A stretch of DNA of 64,000 nucleotides. Origin: Paenibacillus sp. 1011MAR3C5 (GTDB lineage Bacteria > Bacillota > Bacilli > Paenibacillales > Paenibacillaceae). Shown piece by piece: positions 52,964 to 60,528 of the stretch (position 1 is its first letter; each line of letters begins with the position of its first letter). Position numbers and translations under genes: made by a program. The stretch covers positions 744,001 through 808,000 of the forward strand of contig NZ_QZCF01000002.1 of the NCBI RefSeq assembly GCF_003591485.1, written 5' to 3'. A model generated the notes under the pieces. It was not told the DNA's origin and did no database searches. It worked only from the letters and a program-made list of their open reading frames with translations.

Positions 52964-53467
52964 ATGCTGCACATACGTCCTGTTACGGTTGAAGAAGCTC
53001 CGGTATGGTGGGAACTCCGCTTGGAGGCGCTTCGAACTAGTCCGGAGGCTTTCGGCAGCTCCTACGAGGAAGCGCTAGAGACATCACCGGAGGCTGTGCG
53101 GGCGAAAGTTCAGGCAACGGCCAGCCAATTTGTACTGGGTGCTTACGCCGATGGCCAACTGGTTGGGATGGCGGGATTTTTGCGACATACTGCACGCAAG
53201 ACAAGGCATAAAGGAATGATATGGGGAGTGTACGTCAAGTCTGATTACCGCAAGCATGGAGTAGGCAAAGGACTGATTGAAGAAGTCATCAAGCAAGCAA
53301 GCCGAATGGAGGGGCTTGAGCAAATCCAGTTGACGGTTGTCACAACGAATACAGGGGCGACGCAATTGTACACGTCCCTTGGTTTCCATAGCTATGGATT
53401 GGAGCGGAATGCCCTCATTGTGGATGGAAAACGGTATGACGAAGCGTGGATGGCTTATGACTTATAG
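52964..53467 (+). CDS. GNAT N-acetyltransferase
   Basis: This 167-aa protein contains LHIRPVTVEEAPVWWELRLE, IWGVYVKSDYRKHGVGKGLI (acetyl-CoA loop RKHGVG) and QLTVVTTNTGATQLYTSLGF. ATG 52964 lies 9 nt after AAAGGAG; ATG 52958 is only 3 nt away and less likely. The gene overlaps the following tmrB-like gene by 11 nt in another frame. Confidence 0.87.
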   Translation: MLHIRPVTVEEAPVWWELRLEALRTSPEAFGSSYEEALETSPEAVRAKVQATASQFVLGAYADGQLVGMAGFLRHTARKTRHKGMIWGVYVKSDYRKHGVGKGLIEEVIKQASRMEGLEQIQLTVVTTNTGATQLYTSLGFHSYGLERNALIVDGKRYDEAWMAYDL

Positions 53468-54086
53468 CCTTAGTGAATCTAGCCGTTCGGCCAAGCTAAT
53501 CTGGATTAACGGCGCTTTTGGCGCTGGCAAGACGCAAGCCTCCCATGAGCTATGCAGAAGACTGCCGGGTTCTTTCTTGTATGACCCGGAGAATATGGGC
53601 TACTTCCTGCGGAAGCATATGCCGTCCTCTGTCACTCGCGGGGATTTCCAAGACTATCCCGCTTGGCGCGAATGTAATTATGCCATATTGAAGATGCTTC
53701 ATGAAGAATATAACGGTCCCATAATTGTCCCAATGACCATAGTAGATACACGCTACTTCGAGGAGATCGTGGGACGTTTGAGAGCAGATGGGATCGAGGT
53801 TGTGCATGTGGCCTTATGCGCTTCGAGAGACGTGCTGTTGGCACGGTTGAACAAGAGAAGAGAGGGAGCAAACTCCTGGGCGGCGGAGCAAATTGACCGC
53901 TGTGTACAGGGACTTCAACAGGAGAGCTTTCGCCATCACATTGATACAGACCCTATGAGCATCGAAGATGTTGTAGAAGAAATTGCGGAAATTGCAGGTG
54001 TTGAGCTTCAGCCTGATCGCAGAAGCAAGCTTCAGAAGTGGAAGGACAGATGGTTGACCCAGCTCAGGCATATCAGATGGTTTTGA
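53457..54086 (+). CDS. tmrB: TmrB-like P-loop ATP-binding protein (tunicamycin resistance family)
   Basis: This 209-aa protein has Walker A WINGAFGAGKTQASHELCRR (GAFGAGKT), LYDPENMGYFLRKHMPS, DFQDYPAWRECNYAILKMLH and IVPMTIVDTRYFEEIVGRLR. NSWAAEQIDRCVQGL follows near the C-terminus. The order and wording closely follow Bacillus TmrB, an ATP-binding protein that confers tunicamycin resistance by binding or trapping the drug at the membrane. The terminal WLTQLRHIRWF is an amphipathic tail as in TmrB. ATG 53457 overlaps the GNAT gene, with a poor ribosome binding site, suggesting coupling. Confidence 0.85.
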   Translation: MTYSLSESSRSAKLIWINGAFGAGKTQASHELCRRLPGSFLYDPENMGYFLRKHMPSSVTRGDFQDYPAWRECNYAILKMLHEEYNGPIIVPMTIVDTRYFEEIVGRLRADGIEVVHVALCASRDVLLARLNKRREGANSWAAEQIDRCVQGLQQESFRHHIDTDPMSIEDVVEEIAEIAGVELQPDRRSKLQKWKDRWLTQLRHIRWF

Positions 54087-54126
54087 ACCGCTGTATGATC
54101 TAAATGACAAAGAGGAGAGAAATACG

Positions 54127-54426
54127 ATGATTTTGGAAGTAGCCGTATTACATATTAAGCAGGGCCTGACCCGCGAATTTGAAGCAAGTTTTAGGGAAGC
54201 GTCACGCATTATATCCAGCATGAAAGGTTATATCAAGCATGAGCTTCAGTCCTGTATCGAGAATGACCACCAGTATATCCTACTTGTCCATTGGGAGACG
54301 CTTGAGGATCATACGGTCGGCTTCCGGGAGTCGCAGCCCTATCAAGAGTGGAAAGCCTTGCTGCATCATTACTATGATCCATTCCCGGCAGTCGAGCATT
54401 ATGAGCTGGTTCAACTAGACAGTTAA
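54127..54426 (+). CDS. Antibiotic biosynthesis monooxygenase (ABM) domain protein
   Basis: This 99-aa dimeric alpha/beta-barrel protein contains ILEVAVLHIKQGLTREFEAS, MKGYIKHELQSCIENDHQYI and LLVHWETLEDHTVGFRESQP, the ABM pattern. Small ABM proteins act as cofactor-free oxygenases, haem-degrading enzymes or are uncharacterised. AAAGAGGAGAGAAATACG precedes ATG 54127. Confidence 0.87.
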   Translation: MILEVAVLHIKQGLTREFEASFREASRIISSMKGYIKHELQSCIENDHQYILLVHWETLEDHTVGFRESQPYQEWKALLHHYYDPFPAVEHYELVQLDS

Positions 54427-54450
54427 CGAACTAGAAAGAAGGGACCCCCC

Positions 54451-54852
54451 ATGTCAATTACCTATCACGAAAATGATACGATTACCCCGGAGGAGCTGGC
54501 TGAGATATTCCTGCAGTCGGGTATTAAAAGGCCGACGCATGATCTAGAGCGACTCGGACGCATGCTGGCCCAAGCCGATGAATTGCTGACGGCAAGAGCG
54601 GACGGCAAGCTGGTTGGCGTATTGCGGGCCATTACGGATTACGCTTATTGCTGCTACATCTCGGATTTGGCTGTAGATCGGGATTATCACGGGCAGCGAA
54701 TCGGCGAAAGTCTCATGAAGAAGCTGCAGGAGAAGCTAGGCAATGAAGAAGTTCAATATATTCTTATATCAGCGCCAACCGCAGTGGGATTCTATGAACG
54801 GATTGGCATGGAACGATTGGATAAAGCATTTGTCATTCGGCGTCAACGATAG
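54451..54852 (+). CDS. GNAT N-acetyltransferase
   Basis: This 133-aa GNAT contains LGRMLAQADELLTARADGKL, CYISDLAVDRDYHGQRIGES (acetyl-CoA loop HGQRIG) and YILISAPTAVGFYERIGMER. It resembles YwnH/YitI-like bacterial acetyltransferases. GAAAGAAGGGACCCCCC precedes ATG 54451. The substrate is unknown. Confidence 0.85.
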   Translation: MSITYHENDTITPEELAEIFLQSGIKRPTHDLERLGRMLAQADELLTARADGKLVGVLRAITDYAYCCYISDLAVDRDYHGQRIGESLMKKLQEKLGNEEVQYILISAPTAVGFYERIGMERLDKAFVIRRQR

Positions 54853-54888
54853 GCACTTTATATGCCGACAAGAAAGGAAGTAAGGACG

Positions 54889-55587
54889 ATGTCAGAAGCG
54901 CAGTCCGAGCTCTACGACGCGATATATAGCTTCAAAAACTATGAACAGGAAGCAACTGCAATTAAAAGCTTGATTGAACGCAAGCGACCGGATGCCAGAA
55001 CGGTTCTGGATATTGCGTGCGGAACGGGAAAGCACGCAAGCTTCCTGCAAGCCAGCTACGCAGTGGATGGGATTGATTTGAATGAATCTCATGTTGAGGC
55101 GGCGAGGACAAGAAATCCGAAATCGCGGTTTACCGTCGGCGATATGATGAGCTTTCAACTCAATCAAACTTATGATGTCATCACTTGCCTGTTCAGCTCG
55201 ATCGGATTTGCCAGAACGCTGAGAGGTGTAGAGCAAGCGGTGCGCAGCTTTAAGGAGCATCTGGAGCCGGATGGCATCATCCTGATTGAACCCTGGTTTA
55301 CTCCAGAAGATTGGCAGCCCGGTTATGTGACAGTCCATCAATACGAATCGGAGGATTGCAAGATTAGCCGAATGTCTCATTCAAGTACGACTGGTTCAAT
55401 TTCTATTCTACAATTTGATTATTTGATAGGTCGCAGTAACGGTATTCAACATGTTCAGGAACGGCTTGAGCTGGGCTTATTCTCAAGAGATGAACTGACG
55501 GAGCTTTTCATCCGCGAAGGCTTGCATGTGGAGTACGACGAAAAAGGATTGATCGGCAGAGGCATGTATAGGTTAAGCAGGAAGTGA
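54889..55587 (+). CDS. SAM-dependent methyltransferase
   Basis: This 232-aa class I methyltransferase contains LYDAIYSFKNYEQEATAIKS, TVLDIACGTGKHASFL (motif I), DGIDLNESHVEAARTR, DVITCLFSSIGFARTLRGVE and EPDGIILIEPWFTPEDW. This is the form found for sugar N-methyltransferases of the DesVI/TylM1 type. No sugar biosynthesis genes lie nearby, so the role is unknown. ATG 54889 follows AAGGAAGTAAGGACG; the longer ATG 54862 precedes that site. Confidence 0.87.
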   Translation: MSEAQSELYDAIYSFKNYEQEATAIKSLIERKRPDARTVLDIACGTGKHASFLQASYAVDGIDLNESHVEAARTRNPKSRFTVGDMMSFQLNQTYDVITCLFSSIGFARTLRGVEQAVRSFKEHLEPDGIILIEPWFTPEDWQPGYVTVHQYESEDCKISRMSHSSTTGSISILQFDYLIGRSNGIQHVQERLELGLFSRDELTELFIREGLHVEYDEKGLIGRGMYRLSRK

Positions 55588-55604
55588 GGTTATCGAATGG
55601 AATA

Positions 55605-55745
55605 GTGTCCGTCTTTGTATATCGGAATGACGCCGGGTGGTTGAACAGAACCCTACACTTTCAGTGCGACAAAGAGCGCATTCCGATGATACAAAGGGAA
55701 CTTGGCGCCTGGGCCGAAAAGAGGGGCATTACAGTCAAACATTGA
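55605..55745 (+). CDS. 46-aa small protein or gene fragment
   Basis: GTG 55605 opens a frame with a coherent protein-like sequence: SVFVYRNDAGWLNRTLHFQC, then ERIPMIQRELGAWAEKRGIT. It ends at TGA 55743-55745. The strand-then-helix pattern with a conserved-looking Cys suggests a small alpha/beta fold or the C-terminal end of a larger protein. No strong ribosome binding site is seen at the GTG. It lies between the methyltransferase and the next lipoprotein gene. Confidence 0.45.
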   Translation: MSVFVYRNDAGWLNRTLHFQCDKERIPMIQRELGAWAEKRGITVKH

Positions 55746-55757
55746 GGAGGTGGTAGA

Positions 55758-56471
55758 GTGGTGCGTCAACTGAGAGCAGTACTTATGCTGTTCTTTGTGT
55801 TGATCCTTACAGCATGCCAGTCGTCTAATCTGTCAGAATCCGCTCCTCTAGCCAAGGAGTCTGAGCGTTCGAATAACGGCTTCACGAATCACGAAGCAGA
55901 CACCAATCCAACTGCTATTCAGATTCAGGGACCAATGACGGTTTCCCATAATCCGCTCCTTGCTTATGTGGGAGAAGACATCTACTTGGATGTATCGATG
56001 GTGGAGGGCCGATATTTTGAAGATTGGAATCCGGGAGCTTTCATGGGTCGAAATTGGAATGGGAGCTTTCAATTCATTATTCGTGATGCCGCTGATCAAA
56101 TCGTGAGACAATTCGATATCGACAGTTCCTTCTTTCAACAGGTCAATCAGTTTTTCGAGCTGTCATTCGCAGACTATAATGGGGATGGCAACATGGATTT
56201 TGCCCTTGGTCAATATGGGACAAGCAACGGTAATTTCTATCAGCTTTATACGATAAGAGAGGATTATTCCATAGAAAGATTAGTAATCGCCGGGCGCCAA
56301 GAGCTGTTTGCCAGCGGCGGAAGCCGCAACGCTATTGAATTGCAAATCTGGGGCGATCATGGCTTTGAACTTGATTACTATGACAATTCCGAAGGGAAGA
56401 CGTTCACCAATCGCTATATCTGGGAGAAGGCGAATAATCAGTTCAGGCTTCTAGAAACTTCTGAGAAATAG
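55758..56471 (+). CDS. Lipoprotein with FG-GAP/EF-hand-like calcium loop
   Basis: This 237-aa protein has a lipoprotein signal (AVLMLFFVLILTACQSS, lipobox LTAC). A polar linker and a beta-rich domain follow. LSFADYNGDGNMDFALGQYG contains DxNGDGxxD, a calcium-binding loop of the VCBS/FG-GAP repeat kind. It is anchored outside the cell. GTG 55758 follows GAGGAGGTGGTAGA. Confidence 0.75.
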   Translation: MVRQLRAVLMLFFVLILTACQSSNLSESAPLAKESERSNNGFTNHEADTNPTAIQIQGPMTVSHNPLLAYVGEDIYLDVSMVEGRYFEDWNPGAFMGRNWNGSFQFIIRDAADQIVRQFDIDSSFFQQVNQFFELSFADYNGDGNMDFALGQYGTSNGNFYQLYTIREDYSIERLVIAGRQELFASGGSRNAIELQIWGDHGFELDYYDNSEGKTFTNRYIWEKANNQFRLLETSEK

Positions 56472-56485
56472 AAAGGGGGAGCGCC

Positions 56486-56980
56486 ATGATTCGGTTATGC
56501 GAAGCTCATGAAGTGACGACTATCCACGCTATTATTAATGATGCGGCAGTAGTGTATAAGGGGGTTATTCCCGATGACCGGTACCATGAGCCTTATATGT
56601 CCTTATCGGAGTTGGAGCAGGAAATGAATGACGGGGTCCAGTTCTGGGGTTATACCGATGATAGCGGCGAGTTGTTTGGTGTAATGGGGTTGCAAGACAA
56701 GGGGGCCGTCAGTCTTATTCGTCATGCATATGTCCGGTCTGTTGCCCGCAATGGCGGCATAGGCGGCAAGCTGCTACATCATTTGTTAACCTGCACCGAC
56801 AAACCCATTCTTATTGGCACATGGTCTGATGCAAGCTGGGCGATCGGTTTTTATGAGAAGCATGGATTCAGAGTTGTATCCCCTCAGGAGAAAGAGCGGC
56901 TGCTTCGCTTATATTGGAATGTGCCGGAACGGCAGATTGAGGAGTCTGTTGTGCTAGCCAATCAGATGCAGGTTATATAA
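56486..56980 (+). CDS. GNAT N-acetyltransferase
   Basis: This 164-aa protein contains IRLCEAHEVTTIHAIINDAA, LFGVMGLQDKGAVSLIRHAY, VRSVARNGGIGGKLLHHLLT (acetyl-CoA loop RNGGIG) and ASWAIGFYEKHGFRVVSPQE. It looks like a typical uncharacterised GNAT, family level only. AAAGGGGGAGCGCC precedes ATG 56486, 14 nt after the lipoprotein gene. Confidence 0.87.
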   Translation: MIRLCEAHEVTTIHAIINDAAVVYKGVIPDDRYHEPYMSLSELEQEMNDGVQFWGYTDDSGELFGVMGLQDKGAVSLIRHAYVRSVARNGGIGGKLLHHLLTCTDKPILIGTWSDASWAIGFYEKHGFRVVSPQEKERLLRLYWNVPERQIEESVVLANQMQVI

Positions 56981-57015
56981 ACAACCTATTTGCATAAAGG
57001 TGGAATGCAGCTGCA

Positions 57016-57486
57016 ATGAAGAAATTTGCCTATCTCTCAATCATACTGGTTATAGCCGTTGCCGCTTACTTCCTATATCAATTTCATCGCCCGATCGCCA
57101 TTGAGCAAACCTATCAAGGCATCGTCTATGACAATGACAACAGCTTTACGGCTCAAGACTCTGTCTACATCAAAGGCGAGCTATCGCGATTTCTCTTCGG
57201 AAGTGACAGCATTAAAGGGACGTTGACTGCAGGAGAGCGAACGTATGATATCCATCTCAAGAAAGACAGACACTACTATTTTGCTGTACTAACTGAATTA
57301 AAAGAAAGTCATGTTACGAGTATCGGTTCGATGTACCTTACAATTGACTTTAATCATATCTGGCTGCAACTTAAGGATTATAGCGTACATTACCCTGTAG
57401 ATCACGGTTATTTTGTCAACGGTGCAGCAACGATTGAGGAAGCAAATGAGATCGTTAAGAACCTATTGGAGAAGCCATTCGAATAG
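57016..57486 (+). CDS. Hypothetical membrane-anchored protein
   Basis: This 156-aa protein has an N-terminal TM helix (LSIILVIAVAAYFLYQF). A mature part with AIEQTYQGIVYDNDNSFTAQ and GTLTAGERTYDIHLKKDRHY suggests a beta-rich extracytoplasmic domain. The family was not recognised. AAAGGTGGAATGCAGCTGCA precedes ATG 57016. Confidence 0.62.
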   Translation: MKKFAYLSIILVIAVAAYFLYQFHRPIAIEQTYQGIVYDNDNSFTAQDSVYIKGELSRFLFGSDSIKGTLTAGERTYDIHLKKDRHYYFAVLTELKESHVTSIGSMYLTIDFNHIWLQLKDYSVHYPVDHGYFVNGAATIEEANEIVKNLLEKPFE

Positions 57487-57498
57487 GAGGGGATTACT

Positions 57499-58236
57499 AT
57501 ACTTAGCCATTCCAGTCACAAGCAATCGGATCGAATTGGTCGCATCCGTGCGGAGGAAAAACGGTATCACGATCAATGCTATGAGCAGCACAAATTATTC
57601 GAGGCCGGTTCATGGCTGCATAAGCCGGTACAGACGGTTATGGAAGTGCTGCCGGAGCTGATTCAAACAGATGGCATGCGGGTACTTGATCTAGGGAGCG
57701 GTGTAGGCCGCAATACGATTCCGATCGCCGCTTACCTGAAGCCGTTCAACGGAACGGTGATCGCTGTGGATTTGCTAAGCTCAGCCATTGAAGGGCTGAG
57801 GAGCTATAGCCGTGAGCATCAGGTACACCCCTACATCGAAATTGTTCAGTCTGATATTGAAAGCTACCGGATAGAAGCAGATAGCTTCGATGCGATCATC
57901 GCGGTATCTACGCTTGAGCATCTGGGCTCAGAGGATGAATTGAAGCGCAAACTTGCTGAGATAGCGCTAGGTACTAAGCCAGGCGGTATTCTTTGCATCA
58001 TTATGGGTACCCACATACAGGAAACGGCGATTCGTACGAATGAAGCACTTGATCCGATGTTCGAGATCAATATGTCGACAGAAGCGATGAATGAGCTGCT
58101 TCAACATACATATCAAGGATGGGAGACCATGAAACATCTCGTCAAACCGCTAGTATTCGAGATTTCCAGGGGCGATGAACCAGTCAGACTGGCATCGGAT
58201 TGCATAACTTACGTAGTTAGAAAGCCGGGCCTATAG
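57499..58236 (+). CDS. SAM-dependent methyltransferase with ATA start
   Basis: From 57499 the frame reads LSHSSHKQSDRIGRIRAEEK, then RYHDQCYEQHKLFEAGSWLH and KPVQTVMEVLPELI. That is an N-terminal segment typical of this methyltransferase family, followed by motif I VLDLGSGVGRNTIPIAAYLK and IIAVSTLEHLGSEDELK. AGGAGGGG ends at 57492, and the codon 6 nt on is ATA. No ATG, GTG or TTG occurs in frame before ATG 57640, which lies after the conserved N-terminal segment. The in-frame stop at 57484 rules out an upstream start. The product would be 245 aa. Confidence 0.75.
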   Translation: MLSHSSHKQSDRIGRIRAEEKRYHDQCYEQHKLFEAGSWLHKPVQTVMEVLPELIQTDGMRVLDLGSGVGRNTIPIAAYLKPFNGTVIAVDLLSSAIEGLRSYSREHQVHPYIEIVQSDIESYRIEADSFDAIIAVSTLEHLGSEDELKRKLAEIALGTKPGGILCIIMGTHIQETAIRTNEALDPMFEINMSTEAMNELLQHTYQGWETMKHLVKPLVFEISRGDEPVRLASDCITYVVRKPGL

Positions 58237-58260
58237 ATAGCAGGTAGAAGGAGAGAGGGC

Positions 58261-58905
58261 ATGTATCAGACATTCATATTCGATGTGGACGGCACGCTGA
58301 TCGATACCGAGAAGGCGGTGCTGGGTTCGCTGCAGAAGCTGCTGAAGCTTGATTACGGACAACATCTGGAAGCGGAGCAATTATCGTTTGTGCTTGGCAT
58401 ACCGGGCGCAGACGCGCTTCCGCAGCTAGGGATTGAGGATATTGATCGCGCGAATGAGCGATGGAACGAATATATGGTTGATTTTGCCCATACAATCACG
58501 ATGTTTAACGGCATTAACAGTATGTTAATGGCATTAAATAATGAGGATGTAACTACAGGCATCGTCACATCAAAAACAACGGATGAGCTTCAAGCGGATT
58601 TCGTGCCGCATGGGCTCATGGACAAGCTGCATTATGTGGTGTGCGCAGACGACACAAGCAGGCATAAGCCTCATCCTGAGCCGCTGCTAAAGTTTCTGGA
58701 GTTATCCGGAGCGAATCCTGCGACATCTCTTTATATCGGAGATACCATCTATGACGCGCAATGCGCGCGTGATGCTGGAATCGATTTTGCGCTTGCCTTA
58801 TGGGGCTGCGGCAATCCGGACACCATTGATGCGAAGCACCGGCTCAACTCTCCGAGCGAGCTGTTAGACTTGATCATGAGCAGGGGAAGGGAGCATTCAG
58901 AATGA
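58261..58905 (+). CDS. HAD hydrolase, subfamily IA
   Basis: This 214-aa protein has motif I FIFDVDGTLIDTEKAV, the C1 cap (LSFVLGIPGADALPQLG), motif II GIVTSKTTDE, motif III KPHPEP and motif IV YIGDTIYDAQCARDAG. It is close to Gph/PpaX-type phosphatases. AGAAGGAGAGAGGGC precedes ATG 58261. The stop overlaps the next gene (ATGA). Confidence 0.9.
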   Translation: MYQTFIFDVDGTLIDTEKAVLGSLQKLLKLDYGQHLEAEQLSFVLGIPGADALPQLGIEDIDRANERWNEYMVDFAHTITMFNGINSMLMALNNEDVTTGIVTSKTTDELQADFVPHGLMDKLHYVVCADDTSRHKPHPEPLLKFLELSGANPATSLYIGDTIYDAQCARDAGIDFALALWGCGNPDTIDAKHRLNSPSELLDLIMSRGREHSE

Positions 58906-59552
58906 TCGTACAGGATGAGAAATTTGCCTTGCCTTCGAAGAGCATCAATTATTTGCTGGCCTTGCCCGAAGCTTATGAGCAGGATGGCGCGGCAGAGTGG
59001 CCGCTCATTCTGTTCCTGCATGGTTCCAATCGCCGTGGGGACGACATTGCGCTTCTTCGCGATTATGGTTTGAACACCAGATTGCAGCATGGCAATGGCC
59101 AGCCCTTTTTGGTATTGACCCCTCAATGTCCGGGAGATTCGTCATGGACGGATGAACTCGAGAATATCATGCTGCTTGTCGATGATATCCTTGATCACTA
59201 TAGCGTAGACCGGAAATGTGTCTATCTGACGGGATTCAGCATGGGCGGACATGGCGCATGGTACTATGCGGCACATAAGCCCGGACTATTCGCAGCAGTA
59301 TCGCCACTATCCGGCTGGTTCAACCCCGATCAGGCGGAATTGCTGAAGGATATTCCGATTTGGGCATTCCATGGCGATGCCGATGATGTTGTGCCGTTCG
59401 AGAGAACGCATGAGATGATTGAGGCATTGAAAGACATGAATCCGCAAATACGATTTACCCCCATTCCCGGCGAAGGCCATCGAATTATGCATTATGCCTA
59501 CGATCAGGATGAGTGGATCGAGTGGATGCTGTCACACAAGCTCAAGATCTGA
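58902..59552 (+). CDS. Alpha/beta hydrolase (esterase, dienelactone-hydrolase-like)
   Basis: This 216-aa protein contains WPLILFLHGSNRRGDDI (oxyanion region), the nucleophile elbow LTGFSMGGHGAWYYA, the catalytic Asp in FHGDADDVVPFERT and the His in PGEGHRIMHY. No signal peptide is visible, so it is a cytoplasmic carboxylesterase or phospholipase-like enzyme. ATG 58902 overlaps the HAD stop, indicating coupling. Confidence 0.88.
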   Translation: MIVQDEKFALPSKSINYLLALPEAYEQDGAAEWPLILFLHGSNRRGDDIALLRDYGLNTRLQHGNGQPFLVLTPQCPGDSSWTDELENIMLLVDDILDHYSVDRKCVYLTGFSMGGHGAWYYAAHKPGLFAAVSPLSGWFNPDQAELLKDIPIWAFHGDADDVVPFERTHEMIEALKDMNPQIRFTPIPGEGHRIMHYAYDQDEWIEWMLSHKLKI

Positions 59553-59667
59553 CTACGTGGTTCAATGCGATCTTCTCCAGGCAATATATCAACAGCCCAT
59601 AGCTGATTTACATGCAGGTTTTCGGCCAGTTTGCGCGATAGCCTGTCCACATTCGCCCAAAATCGGT

Positions 59668-59673
59668 TATAAT
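59668..59673 (+). promoter_or_regulatory. Probable -10 of the yeeN promoter
   Basis: A perfect TATAAT lies 35 nt before ATG 59709. The -35 (TGTCCA at 59644, 18-nt spacing) is weak. Confidence 0.45.
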
Positions 59674-59708
59674 GATGAAGAATCCATAAAGAAGAAAGTG
59701 GGAGCAGC

Positions 59709-60431
59709 ATGGGTCGTAAATGGAACAATATTAAAGAAAAGAAAGCGTCCAAGGACGCGAATACAAGCCGGATATACGCCAAGTTCGGCGTTGAAATTTA
59801 TGTAGCCGCCAAAAAAGGCGAGCCGGACCCTGAGTCCAACCGTGCGCTTAAAGTGGTACTTGAGCGTGCCAAAACGTATAACGTGCCAAAAGCGATTATC
59901 GATCGCGCGATCGATAAGGCCAAAGGCGCCGGAGATGAGAACTATCAAGAACTGCGCTACGAAGGCTTCGGTCCGAACGGTTCGATGGTTATCGTAGACA
60001 CGCTGACCAATAACGTGAACCGTACAGCGCCAGCTGTACGCTCCGCCTTCAACAAAGCAGGAGGAAGCATGGGTGTCAGCGGCTCTGTGGCGTATATGTT
60101 CGATGCGACTGCCGTTATCGGCGTATCGGGCAAGTCGCTGGACGAAGTGATGGAGCTGATGCTGGAGTCCGACGTTGACGTTCGCGATATCGTCGAGGAA
60201 GACGAATCGGTCATCGTGTACGCGGAGCCAGATCAATTCCATGCGGTACAAGAAGCATTCAAGCAAGCGGGAATTACGGAATTCGACATTGCCGAGCTGA
60301 CGATGCTGGCTCAGAACTATGTCACATTGCCATCCGCCGAGAGCCTGGCGCAATTCGAGAAGCTGATCGACGCGCTGGAGGATCTCGAGGATGTACAGCA
60401 GGTATACCATAACGTGGAGCTGGAAGACTAA
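59709..60431 (+). CDS. yeeN: YebC/PmpR family protein, YeeN type
   Basis: This 240-aa protein starts [20 protein letters not shown] and continues [39 protein letters not shown] and the acidic C-terminus [20 protein letters not shown] follow. The missing second residue block (no MAGHSKW) and the RIYAKFG wording mark the YeeN branch. Family members bind DNA and recently have been linked to relief of ribosome stalling. GTGGGAGCAGC precedes ATG 59709. Confidence 0.92.
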   Translation: MGRKWNNIKEKKASKDANTSRIYAKFGVEIYVAAKKGEPDPESNRALKVVLERAKTYNVPKAIIDRAIDKAKGAGDENYQELRYEGFGPNGSMVIVDTLTNNVNRTAPAVRSAFNKAGGSMGVSGSVAYMFDATAVIGVSGKSLDEVMELMLESDVDVRDIVEEDESVIVYAEPDQFHAVQEAFKQAGITEFDIAELTMLAQNYVTLPSAESLAQFEKLIDALEDLEDVQQVYHNVELED

Positions 60432-60447
60432 GTCATCTGCTCCCATG

Positions 60448-60479
60448 AACAAAGCCGCGACTACTGTCGCGGCTTTGTT
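60448..60479 (+). terminator. Terminator after yeeN
   Basis: AACAAAGCCGCGAC (60448-60461) pairs perfectly with GTCGCGGCTTTGTT (60466-60479). Confidence 0.85.
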
Positions 60480-60528
60480 GGCATAAGTACGCTGCATTTT
60501 CATTTAGAAAAAAGAATAGGAGGTATCT

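Noticed and set aside
59667..60503. 278-aa antisense frame opposite yeeN
   Set aside because: Overlaps a well-recognised gene completely. It arises from codon bias and has no protein-like motifs.
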